From contig NW_022145558.1 in the NCBI RefSeq assembly GCF_000002235.5, forward strand, positions 1,610,501 through 1,674,500: a DNA stretch of 64,000 nt, given 5' to 3'. Positions 20,940 to 31,955 of the stretch are shown here, piece by piece. The notes under the pieces are model-generated. The model searched no databases, was not told the DNA's origin, and worked only from the letters and a program-made list of their open reading frames with translations. How positions within the stretch are numbered: the first letter of the stretch is position 1; every line of letters begins with the position of its first letter. Made by a program: the position numbers and the translations under genes. The stretch comes from Strongylocentrotus purpuratus (lineage: Eukaryota; Echinodermata; Echinoidea; Camarodonta; Strongylocentrotidae).

Positions 20940-21909
20940 TGTAGAATTTGTAGAATTTTATTGACTCTTTGACCCCCTCTCGGGGTATGGGAGTACAAAC
21001 AAACATAAAAGTATAAATAACAATGCATGACTTATGAATACAACTCACATACATCATACATAATGACACAAAGATAAAAACGATTATAGGTATATATGTA
21101 GTGTATTAAAATACAAACATGAACAATGAACCAACTAGTAAACACAAATTATATATACATGTACATGTACATGTAAAATGAATTTAGATAGTGACAAACT
21201 GACAATAGTAAAAGGATAAGTATAATGCAGTGTATTTACAAGCTAAATAGTAAACAAAGTAGGCTGTTTCACTCTCCTACCGCTACGAGTACGTGTAGCT
21301 TGAGCTCTAATTGTACTTCTTGAAATGCTTGAACTATCTTCTTTCTCTGTTTTATGTTTAAATTTCAACATAATAAGGCGGGTAAATCTCGCTAAATTCT
21401 TCAACTGAGAAGTGCTTCTAGTATTAAAAAGTTCTGCCATGTGCATAGCACTTGGGATCTTAGACTTACAACACTTTTTTGATAAATATAAACATCTCTC
21501 TCTCTCTCTCTAATTTATGTGATCTACACCTAAACTTACAGAGAGTAAAAGCATCAGTTTTATTTAGGGTGAGTAAATAGCTTTCAAATATATGGTTGCC
21601 TTTAAATATCCTATAATTTGTGCAAATGCGATTTGACCATACTGCATCTCTCCATTCCTGACCAAAAATATCATTAAGTCTCAGTTTTAGCAAAGAATTA
21701 ATATTTAAGCCAAATCCACTATTTTGGCCTAGCCAAATATTTGATAGACCAGCATGATTAAATGTGTCTTCAATAAATTTTAACCATGAGGAAATAAATT
21801 CCAAATGTTCATCTTTATGAATGTCAGAAATGAATTTTAAAAGGGCATATGAATATTTGCTATCTTTACCTCTCAAAATTCTTGACCAAAAATTAACTAT
21901 TCTAATCAA
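20940..21909 (-). mobile_element. 5'-truncated LINE, C-terminal end of reverse-transcriptase ORF
   Basis: The minus-strand frame 21909-21466 (147 codons) reads GQEWRDAVWSNRICTNYRIF, then LTLNKTDAFTLCKFRCRSHK, which is like the C-terminal tail of LINE ORF2 proteins. A second frame at 21446-21243 continues with NTRSTSQLKNLARFTRLIML, so one frameshift separates them. The element's 3' end near 20940 has AATAAAATTCTACAAATTC. An AG microsatellite at about 21491-21512 lies at the break. Family not determined. It is a dead fragment. Confidence 0.6.
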
Positions 21910-21924
21910 CTATTCTACGTATGC

Positions 21925-22100
21925 TATAGCACAAATGGCCTTCCATACTAATATAATCATGCAGGGTATAAAATGGCATCTAAAATGCACCCCCCTGAAA
22001 GATTTTCAAAATTTGGTCACCCAGGCTTGCAAGATTTCGAGGTGGAAAAAAGAACGGGAAGTGGACAAAAAGCGTTCTGCAAAATGACGCCATAGCCAAT
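21925..22100. repeat. Dispersed repeat, copy 1
   Basis: TTCCATACTAATATAATCAT is followed by GGTATAAAATGGCATCTAAAA, then poly-C and TTTTCAAAATTTGGTC. The block matches 26280-26440 (same word order, diverged). It may belong to the repeat that flanks gene A. Confidence 0.45.
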
Positions 22101-22530
22101 GCTTGTTATATTATTGTGCGAAAACCCAGTAGTAGACCAGCTAAGACACAATATTTTGTTTAATAATTTTAACGGCATGTTAGAGGTAATGCCTGGCAAC
22201 GATGCTAAAACTATTGCGAAAATACAAAAGAATAATATTTGGGTGCATGCCACGCGCATTTTCTGCTCAGAATTCAATTTCTTTTCCTCAAAATTAGGAA
22301 GAATGTCCAAAACTAATGATTTTTTTACTTTTTTATTTACCTAATATGCATTATTTGGCTTTTCACTTAAAATAATTTTTAAAATTTTCATTATGAGTTA
22401 GAAGTAACAGATGAAAGTGGCGTTATTAAAAAAAAAAAAAAAACACGAAAAAGCAGTCCATTGAAACACTTGTTCCTGATTAATCATTAAACAAATAGTT
22501 ATCATACATATATATATTTATATAGATAAA

Positions 22531-22773
22531 GGTTGAAAAGGTTCAAGTTTATTAGTAAGTGTTGTAAAGTCTGTTTCACCTGAAGGCTCTCCAGCAACTA
22601 AATATTCTTGCATTCATCCTTACTAGGGTATTATTATGTCTCTTTTGTATTCTTGCCAGCCTGCACATGAGTGTATTTAACAGCGCCTTGTGTAATATGT
22701 ATATAGTTGCTGATGAGCATTCGGATGGAACAGACTGTACCACACTTACTAATAAAGTTGTACCTTTTCAACC
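22531..22773. mobile_element. 243-bp palindromic MITE
   Basis: Arms of about 80 bases are inverted repeats of each other with roughly 90% match: left begins GGTTGAAAAGGTTCAAG, right (read inward) GGTTGAAAAGGTACAAC. The central spacer is about 85 bases. Flanking AT-rich sequence hides any target duplication. Confidence 0.7.
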
Positions 22774-24233
22774 TCTATATCTACATTAGTTGAGCACTGT
22801 CAGAAATTACGATTTTACTAAAACTGGCTTATATATAAATATATATACTTTTCTTTTTTTTCTCACCTAAGAATAAGTAAAAGAAAACGGTAATGACAAA
22901 TTGATAACATAACAAGATATGCTTTCGTATGCGAGTTTTTATTTCATTATTTTATTCTTATTGGCTTTCTCCCCCTCTCTCTTTCTCCTTTCCTCTCTCC
23001 CCCCCCCCATCTCTTTCTCTTGGTCCTTTTCCATCTATACACGTTTATTTACACCACATCCTTTCTCTCCTAATCACACTCTCCCATCCTGTGAAAAGCG
23101 CTTTGCCCTCTTTCTTTCTTCATGTTGCCCACCTCTTATCAGACTATACGACTTATTCCAGTTTACGTGAATAAAGCTCTGAAGTGATAATTTAAAATAA
23201 AATATGGCTATCATAACTATTTTATTCAATTTCTTGCAATACCTTGTACCCTTTTTCAACAACAACATTAAACATCTATGAGTTCATTCAGTTATATATG
23301 GAACTTTCTATTTTATACATATGCATGAGGGAGATCCGGGGGGATGGGGGATATACCCCCCCCCCCCCTCCCCCACACCCCCGGTATTTGACCAAGGGGG
23401 CTGGTATATGTTATCATCCCCCTATGTTATGGATATGTTTATGATATAATGCTCACCGTAAAGGCTTTCATATTGCATAAATCCCAACATGAGTCTAAAC
23501 AAAGACAACACAATGTATAAATCAAACTCAAAGGCCCATTCTCAAATGTTATAATTGTTAGCAATAAACAGAAATTGATAAAAGACGACCACTCCCCCAA
23601 AATCCGTACATTCCAAGAGTTTGATCTTGGCTGACAGGTGTTAACTTGACGACATCTTATTTGCTCTTTATCGACGCATACTTAACATGGATGCTTTGGC
23701 AAAGCCATTGTTGTATAAAAGATTGCTTGACTTAGGCTGCCGCTGTACATAGATATTTTACAAAATATAACAAAACATCTCAACTCAACAAACATAACAT
23801 CCATATAACCATGTATGTATAAGGTGTACGTCATACCAAAGATAACCAAATAATTTGCGTATCACATGATGAAACAATAGTTTAAAGCAAATTATATCCA
23901 TTTGAAATATATTCTGTACAAATTACTGCTTCTATAAATACATGGAATTATTGTCTCTACAGTTTACTGATGAAGTAGTTACAACTTTTATTTGTTCTTG
24001 CAACAAATCCATATTTCGCAAGTCCTGCTGTTAAACTCGTCACATGTATTCTTTGTGTTCACTTTATTCACAAACCAAAGATCTACACTCTTATATATAT
24101 TTGCCAAATAAAGTCCGATATAAAAACGTTTGTAGAAAGACATGAATGAATGCAATGTGATTCCTTGGCTGACAACATTATACACATGTAAATATATTTA
24201 CATAGTCAACACATTCCGGTTATCAATAACACG
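22774..24233. other. Intergenic, no gene seen
   Basis: Pyrimidine-rich stretch at 22965-23030 and poly-C/poly-G at 23337-23400. The match to ankyrin exon 1 stops at about 24234, so this DNA replaces the lost remainder of gene A. Confidence 0.55.
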
Positions 24234-24907
24234 TTACAATTCTTTGACGAAATTAAGATGACCATTCTGTGAAGCTAGATGTAATGCAGTCCCAGCTTCA
24301 TTTAGGACACTATTCACCTCAGCACCTTGATTGACCAATTCTTTGATGACATCTAGATGACCATTCTGTGAAGCTAGATGTAAAGGGGTCAAACCGTCAT
24401 CTTCGACCTTATTCACCTTGACCCCTTGACTGATGAGACATTTGGTGACATCAAGATGACCATTCTGTGCAGCTAGATGTAATGCAGTCCTGGCGTCATG
24501 TTTGACTTTATTCACCTCAGCTTGTTGACTGATCAATTCTTTGACGACATCTAGATGTCCGTTTGAAGCAGCTAAATGTAATGCAGTCCTAGCGTCATTT
24601 TTTATTTCATGCATCTCTGCACCTTGACTGATCAGATATTTGGTGACATCAGGATGACTATTTTTAGCAGCTGAATGTAATGGGATCGAACCGTTATTTC
24701 CGTTTTTATTCACCTCGGCTCCTTTACCGATTGGTTTTGGGATGAGGTCAAGTTGTCCATTCTGCACAGCACTGCTAATAGTGCTCTCTGCAAATCACCG
24801 GTGCCAATACAGCCATCTTGTTCATTTCCATCCTTACTGTCTCTGTGGATCAGACTTTTGGCGTTGCCTTTACGACTGGCCGACTTTTTGAAAAACTTCT
24901 TCCACAT
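24234..24907 (-). pseudogene. Gene A: truncated ankyrin exon 1
   Basis: It begins MWKKFFKKSASRKGNAKSL like gene B, so the same start is conserved. After about 47 codons two extra bases relative to gene B (in the LQRALLAVL region) shift the frame. The other frame then runs through about six ankyrin repeats from MQNGQLDLIPKPIGKGAEVN to ASQNGHLNFVKEL and stops at 24234 in mid-repeat. No exon 2 onward is found nearby except the exon 3 relic at 16338-16405. It is probably a dead copy, though the repeats themselves are well kept, so the loss is recent or a second in-frame start is used. Confidence 0.75.
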
Positions 24908-25480
24908 TCTCAGTGAAAGCTAGGTGTCATTTTCCTGGCTCTTAAAGTATTGTACAAGTTCTTGAATTTATCAGAATCTTTTAAGGCTGTTTGTAAATTT
25001 ATCTACATGCTGTATCTTCTCATTCTTCTGCCACATTCCTAGTGAAAGATGGACACTGACATCAGTTTATCACCAAAACACCTAGAAAAAATTGAATATT
25101 TTCATTTTTTTGCAAAATTGGTCAGTGGTGAGGTTCATAATTTTAAAAGTTAAGTCTAAAAAGGTACGGGGTTAGCCAGGCACGATTGATCTACGGCCAG
25201 AGAAAGATAGCCATTTTCAGAACTACAGGGGGCACTATTCATATCATGCGTAAATATTGGAGAGTGAAATTTGGCTAGGGTCTGTGCATCTATATGATTA
25301 AGATACTGTAACATTTTTGACACAAATCGGAATTGGTATTAGAAAGTTATGGCAATTTGCGGTTTTGAGGGGTCAATAATTATAGAATTATAGCAATTTT
25401 TGACGGAGTTGATTTCTATTTTAATTTCAAATATGAAAGGCTAGGATACACGTCGCAGATGAAAGAAAATCCTCTGGACT
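24908..25480 (-). promoter_or_regulatory. Gene A 5' flank, paralogous to that of gene B
   Basis: Aligns with 15491-16080. The words TCAGTTTATCACCAAAACAC, then TTGGTCAGTGGTGAGG and CACGATTGATCT are in the same order. It should contain the original promoter. A second copy of the start region (minus strand CTTTCACTAGGAATGTGGCA) at about 25026-25054 carries an upstream ATG. Confidence 0.5.
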
Positions 25481-25489
25481 ATTTAGAAA

Positions 25490-26440
25490 AATATGTAAGA
25501 AGTCTGTAGGATCTAGGATAGTGGAGATACGAATGGATCAAGAGAGGCCTTAAGACGGACCAGAAATTTACAAAATGGCGCCTGGACGGTTGCGCATGAG
25601 TGATTTTGTAAAACAAAGAGTCAGATGGTCTGGACTGGATGCCGGAAATTACGACTACGAATTTCGAAAGGAATAGTGCTTGAGGAAAGAACTTAGATAG
25701 GGATAACAAGCACTATGTGCAAAACAAATATAATTTCAGGAAAGAAGAAAAAGAATTCAGAACGCGAAAGGAAAAAGGGCATCAACGAAAAGTCGTCAAT
25801 GCAAAGAAGAAGATTTCAGAGCGCGAACAGAAACAAGACATTGATTATAATTCGTCAATGCAAAAAGAATTCAGAACGCGAACGAGAACAAGGAATTGAC
25901 TAACATTCGTCCGTGCAACTAGAACTGCAATCGTATTGGAGCGATGTTATGCATTGACTAGAACTTCCCAAAGTTTCTTCGAAACAGACGAGGAGTTTCT
26001 CTTTGGCTATTAAAAGGAATTTGTTAGTCTGTAACATCTAGGATAGGTAGGCAGAAATAAGGGCCTCCCAAAAGGCCCGAAACAAACAAGATGGCGGATG
26101 GACAGTCACGCATGAGGGATTTCGGAGTACATAGACCTTGATGGGATGCTAGAGACTATGCCTACAAAATGAATCGAAATAGAGGAAGGAACCTAGATAG
26201 GGTTCACATGCGCTGCGTGCAAATAGGATTTGGGTGAATGAAAACTCGTCAAGATGCGTGCTGTGGCCGAATTGGACTTCCATACTGAAATAATCATGCC
26301 GGGTAAATAATGGCGTCTAAAATTCCCCCTTGACATATTTTCAGAATCCGGCTTCGAGATGCCTTGCGTTTGGCCACCTAAAATATGCTTGCAAAACTGA
26401 AAGGAAAAAATAACGGAAAGGGGGCAAAAAAGTTTCTCCT
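25490..26440. repeat. Tandemly duplicated flank repeat
   Basis: Bases 25490-25740 and 26025-26240 are diverged copies (TCTGTAGGATCTAGGATAG, AATGGCGCCTGGACGG against AGATGGCGGATGGACAG, AGGAAAGAACTTAGATAGGG). Between them at 25740-25910 is a ~62-bp unit (GAATTCAGAACGCGAAC, then TTCGTCAATGC) present three times. Copy 2 of the 21925 repeat ends the block (26280-26440). Confidence 0.6.
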
Positions 26441-27330
26441 TTTCTCTTGATAATATTTTAGCAAGAATTGAGAGTTTGGGTAGACATCTTGGATGTAGTA
26501 TAGCAATAAATTCTGGGCACATGACGTATTGCAAAATATAATCAGAAGAATAAGGATCAGAATAAAACCACTACTACTACTTGTAATTATACACTACTGC
26601 CATTTATGACTATGATGATGATGCAGATGATTGGAATGATATGACAATAATTATTACGTGTATAACTATAATAACAATAATAAGAACCATTATCATTATC
26701 ATCATATTCATCATCTGCAATTTAATAACAATGATAATTATGTGACGTTACGTAAAATAGTTTCAAAATGTTGTTTATTGTTGTAAAGACTTGCACCCAA
26801 TAGATTGGATCCTGTGCTCGATCTCTTAATTCTAAAACAAGTCAGAAACATATCTTGAATCCTACGGAATCTACGGAGTGCACGCAAGAAGATTTCCTAG
26901 GAAGCCTAACATTTAAACATGTTGTTTATTCAAATAGCATTGTAGAGACGATAAACAAACAATAATAATAATAATAATACACCGTCGTTGATCGTGAGAA
27001 TGTTCCAGCCTATTTATCCCTCTCTGTTAATTAATGCGAACTATGAGATGTACAAGATTAAGAAGATCCGGGACGAAATCAAATGAAAACAAGTATGTTA
27101 TCTCCTTAAAAGTTGTTTATTAAGGATGGGAAAACCTAAATATACAAGGTTTTTTCGTGAGAATACTTCCCTCTCTCTCTCTCTGGTAAATCACCCGAAC
27201 ACAAGTTGGGAACATTTTGTTTTTACTTCCCTTCATTATGAAGATTAAAGAGAATATTGATAATATTAGATTTAAAAACGATATCAAAAAGATATTTACC
27301 AGCTTCCGAATATCTAGATAACATAATAGA
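26441..27330. other. Intergenic, no gene seen
   Basis: AT-rich with ATA/ATC trinucleotide runs (26600-26720 and 26962-26983). Nothing recognised. Confidence 0.55.
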
Positions 27331-27545
27331 GCACTGTGGTATATTGGTGAGGACTCTTGACTCTCATACAAAAGGTTTGTTCCTTATCAGTGATACTGCT
27401 TACATCATTAGGCAAGGTGTTTTGCCCACATGTTCCCTATCGACAACCAAATTATTGTTGCAAAGATGGATTAATAACAATTGCAGGGCCCGCACGAAGA
27501 GCAGTATCAATAATGATGTGGCTATACCCTGGCTACATCTGACCA
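27331..27545 (+). mobile_element. tRNA-derived SINE
   Basis: The head TGTGGTATATTGGTGAGGAC, then CTTGACTCTCATACAAAAGG resembles the A-box half of a tRNA. The body contains ACTGCTTACATCATTAGGCA, then AGGTGTTTTGCCCACATGTT, like SINE bodies known from sea urchins (from memory). The tail TAATGATGTGGCTATACCCT matches the SINE tails in the gene introns. Confidence 0.5.
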
Positions 27546-29079
27546 AATTTTCACAGTCATGTGATAACAATTTTCATACTGTTTCTGCTCATTTATATTG
27601 CAAGGTGAGAGTCGGGAATAATAATAGGGACTAAACAATAGCGCATATACAGATGTATCAAACCCTATAAATACAGAATATAATCATTTTCATTACATCG
27701 TGTTTTTCATGTGATATTGACACATCCTATGCTTTACTATAAGGAAAGTAAATACTGTTAAAGAAAATATCAAATCTAGTTTCTTGTCGTAAAAAATTGA
27801 AATGGATAACCGAGAACATTTGTTCTTGTAAACGTTCTCTACTTGATGTAATTATACACAGTTGTGTTGTCTATAGTTCAACTGTGGCCGCGGCAACGAA
27901 ATTAAAATTCCTCCTTTATTGAAAAATAAAAAAAATCATCTTTCTTGTCTTAGCCCGATTTCATATTAAGAATCACTTTTTTTTAAAGTGAAAACCTAGT
28001 TTATAAATATATATAGAAATTCTCTCTCACAAGAGTATTTAAACTACTGCTTTGAGTGATTTCCACTTTAATTTGAAGTGTAATGTACTCTAAAGCAAAT
28101 TGATCCCTAATGATGAGTCCTGTTAGAGTGAATTGCCACTCTACTCTATGCCATGGTTGTATTACAGAGCAGGAATGGCAAACGACTGTTTAAGCAATGA
28201 TCGTTGCTAAGATTTCTTTTCTAAACATTGTACCATGAGACATAAATAAGGCAAATAACACATCCGAGTATTAATGAGGTGTCATAGCAACTGTTCAATC
28301 ATACATGACTATTACCTGAAAACAATCTTCTGGATCTGGATATGGATCTGAATCTGGATCGGTTACGCAGTTGGACATTCTGGCATACAGACACGACTAT
28401 TTTCAGTGCATTTGTTAATATATATATATATATATATGTATATATATGTCATTACAACAAAAAAATAATCATGATCCTTGATATCTAACCTGAATGAGGC
28501 CTGTTAAACTAGCCTCCTGTCCAAACCTGCCAAATTAAAACTAAAGGACAAAAGAAACAAATTAAGATTTAAACTCGCTCCATTACTGTAACATTCGAAT
28601 TAAAAAAAAAAAAATCTCCCAACTTTTATGTCTTACGTATTAGTTTTATTGACAAATTATTGACCTATGTAAACGCGATAGGTCCTGTTTTATAGTGTAT
28701 AATATAGGTTCAGATTAATTTCCAAAAGTTTTACAAGATATATCGGAACATAAGATGACAGTTCCCCTAAAAATATTGGTGATATCAGGCTGTAGGCCCC
28801 CCCCCCCCCCCCACAGTAGGAAACTCAAATGTAAGTCAACCCAGGTGTCCTGTATCTTATTAGATCTACACAATGACACACATGATGCTTATGCTAGGAT
28901 AAAATACACATAGGCCTACAAGTTATTTAGTTTATATGTATTTTCTCGCCCTTCAGAGTTAGGTAGAAATACCAATGAGATATGAAGGGTTAGAACCATA
29001 ATTCTCAACAAAAACAAAGAAGAGACTTTTTTTTTTGGGGGGGGGGGGGGAGGTACATCTAGTCTAGCTATATCCGAAC
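27546..29079. other. Intergenic, no gene seen
   Basis: Only a TA run (28418-28446), poly-C (28797-28812) and poly-G (29037-29050). Confidence 0.55.
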
Positions 29080-29729
29080 TACGCTGAATCTGGACCTGGA
29101 TCACTATGATTCAACACCAAGTCATAATTGCTCATTGGAAGGTCTATGCCAATGGCAATATCATGTGCGAAAAAAAGGATCACAGGAAAAATATACCTTT
29201 GTTAACTTCGAATTCCTCATTGAAATTCCATGTTGATCCTCCTAAATCATTCAATTTTGTTAAACTTACAATATACATATACATAGCTCAGTTCAAGGTA
29301 GAGGATTCCATCATGAATACGTGGATAAATGCTGTCTAGACTTAAAGTCTACACATCTTTTATTTCCTCATTGTAACTTGAACTTTGCTTTGTTTAAGTA
29401 CATTCGCAAAGCAAAGTTTAACGTACAGGATTCTATCATAAATGCTGGAATAAATGCTGTCTGAACTTAAAAGTCGAAACAGCATTTATCCCCTCATTGT
29501 ACCCTGAACTTTGCTTTGTTTAAGTACACTCACAAAGCAAAGTTCAAGGTATAAGATTCTGTAATAAATTCGGGGATAAATGCCGTTTAGTGTAAACCAC
29601 TCATTAGACAAGAAGACACCTAGGGTCGATGAGCAGACAAAGTCCTATAGCATCACTGGTTAAATATAAGTAAAGTAAAGCATTGTCATAGATTCATAGT
29701 CATAGTGATCCAGGTCCAGATTCAGCGTA
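29080..29729. mobile_element. 650-bp element with perfect 30-bp inverted ends
   Basis: The outer 30 bases at 29080-29109 and 29700-29729 are exact reverse complements, beginning TACGCTGAATCTGGACC. Inside, at 29285-29585, a ~120-bp unit containing AACTTTGCTTTG and its complement CAAAGCAAAGTT occurs about 2.5 times, so each unit can fold. No open frame. Non-autonomous DNA transposon, family unknown. Confidence 0.7.
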
Positions 29730-29730
29730 C

Positions 29731-30283
29731 TTTTAATGGGCAAGTCCACACCAAAAATAAATTACTCTCAATAGGCTTAGAAGCATACAAATCAGACAAA
29801 CCAATCAAAACAAGTTTAAGCAAAATTGGAAAACTAATAACAAAGTAATGAATTTCTAATGACATGAACAACTTTGAAAATCACGAGACAAATTGGCAAA
29901 TCACCCATGAGTCTGTGACGTCATTGCCTCACTGTCCACTGATTGTTTTCTTTATATTGACAATATAAATTGCCAATTTCCCCCCTAAAAATCTTATTTA
30001 CTCACAACAGCATCCAAGTTATATTGATAGTGGTGTTGTTTTGTATGAATGCACTAATATAGAGTCTTTTTTCCCATTTAAATCATGAAAAATGTGAATT
30101 TTCATAAACTGTTCATTTATATAACAATCAATGATTACGAATATACAATATTCAGAAAATAATTTCAATTCTTCAAAGTTCATGAAAGATTTTGTGAAAT
30201 GTCATGCACGCAATATAATAACAAATTATATAACCTGGGCAAAGGCATGAGGAAATCAATTTTTTGTGGACTTGGATTTTAAG
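29731..30283. mobile_element. GGGCAAGTCCAC-type MITE
   Basis: The left end TTTTAATGGGCAAGTCCACA, then CCAAAAA is mirrored by TTTTTTGTGGACTTGG and ATTTTAAG at the right. The interior words (ACAAATCAGACAA, CTAATAACAAAGTAATGA, TGTGACGTCATTGCCTCA) are the layout I remember for an abundant sea-urchin repeat. It abuts the previous element with one base between. Confidence 0.65.
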
Positions 30284-31199
30284 ACTGTTGGAACTAGACT
30301 ATAGGCTTTAGTCTAGATCTAACGCTAAAGTGTAGGCTAAATAAGTTAAAGCTGCGCCAGCTCTGAAAACGCCGTCACTTCTTGTTGGTTGATCAGCCGA
30401 CTAGCTAGCATCGGCAAAATAAAAATCACAACCCGCTTGAAAAGATCCCGTCGGCTTGGAATCGCTATTTTGTGCAGTCAATAATCAAGCTACGAACTTT
30501 AAAAGTATAAGAGGTGTCCAAATTAAATAATCTACGGTAAACTTCTAATTTTTTTTTTTATAGATAATGCTAGATAATAACGTCGACGACTGACATTATA
30601 GTTTATTCGATCAGTTAATAATATTTGGTCAGACAAAAACGAAAGGGGATGGGATAGGGGGTTTACGTTGTGATAATGCATAGAGCCCGCCGACTGACAC
30701 GACAAAAGCATCAAAATACTGACTGCCACGACGAAAACATCACAATCGTTACAGAGATCTTACTTACTTTTCTCGGTACCATATGTTGTCACTTCGATGT
30801 CGATGTTCCCCTGATTATTTTCTGCTTCACTGAGATTTACTTTACAAAATTCTATTGGAAAAATGTTTCATCTTTTGTGTTTGAATAGCTTTAAACTTGC
30901 AGAGTTCACAATAACGCCATTTTTCAAATTCAAGTGGACATATCGTAGGGAATAATGGGAATGAAAAAATGTTTTATTCATGATGTATCTAATACATATT
31001 TGTTTTGTTAATAGCCAATTACTAAACAACTATTAGCATTTTTTGTTGACGGCATTGCTCGTGAATAAACATTGACCCTTCAAAATCCGTCGTTCAAATT
31101 GGACAAGACTCTCGTAATGCATCGAATGCAAAACCTATGGCATGTCAACGGTCACAATTTTAGTTGTCCCTCTACTCCACTTTCGGAGGACATACTTTG
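30284..31199. other. Intergenic, no gene seen
   Basis: Nothing recognised. Small chance frames only. Confidence 0.5.
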
Positions 31200-31562
31200 T
31201 ATGATCAAATCTCTTTGTCATTCATGACCATTGGTGCGTGACATTCGGCAGGGGTTTGTGCAATGACAAGATTAAAATACTATAAAACTTCGAGACAAAC
31301 AAAAATAGACAATAGAAAGTTATGGCAGCTTTTGTTTTTAGGGGTAAATTTTTAAAGAATTTTAGCAATTTTTGGCGAAGTAGATTTCGGATTTGAATTT
31401 AAAGTTTGAAGATGGCATTATGAAGGCCAGTTTATACATCGCTGGTGAAAGAACATACCTTGAAATATCTAAAAGAATCTGTTTAGAAGTCTGTAGCATC
31501 TAACAGAGTGGAGATACGACGAAAGACAGAAAGGCCTTAAAATGTACCAGAAACGGACAAAT
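31200..31562. repeat. Third copy of ankyrin-gene 5' flank repeat (left part)
   Basis: AAGTTATGGCAGC, then TTTTAGCAATTTTTGGCGAA, AAGTCTGTAGCATCTAACAG and GGCCTTAAAATGTACCAGAAA follow the order of 25350-25570 beside gene A. The copy is split by the nested element and resumes at 39406. Confidence 0.65.
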
Positions 31563-31874
31563 AGGGACTTTTCGATTTGTACGTTCACTCGTGGACTGCG
31601 ACGTATGCGGTCACTTTTGAACTAGTGCGCATGCGCATCGACGAGCTCATCGTTCGTAGCAGAATTCTCGAACGCGTTTGCCCTTGTTTTGCCGTCGTTC
31701 GCAAACTGTGACGGTACGTGTTCGTAAGCAATCTTTTGTAGGCATGAAACATCACATTGAAGTCACAAAATGGACCCATTTGACCTTATTCTGGAACCAG
31801 AGAGTGGTGGAAGTGTGAATTTTCTTAACTTAACATATTTTCGTGTCTGTAATTTTCCTTATATCAAAATTGTT

Positions 31875-31955
31875 GCAGAATAATTCATAAAATGAACACA
31901 TTTTATTTATGCATCGCAAATTTGTTGAAGCATAATTTTCGAGATCAGTCCCATG
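31875..31955. repeat. ~136-bp unit, copy 1 left half
   Basis: Begins GCAGAATAATTCATAAAATG. The unit is cut here by the first 3.4 kb element and resumes after the target duplication (35368-35423). A second copy follows directly (35424-35442 and 38850-38965). Confidence 0.7.

Noticed and set aside
27257-27634. 125-codon plus-strand frame
   Set aside because: It runs through a tRNA-derived SINE and shows no protein-like pattern.
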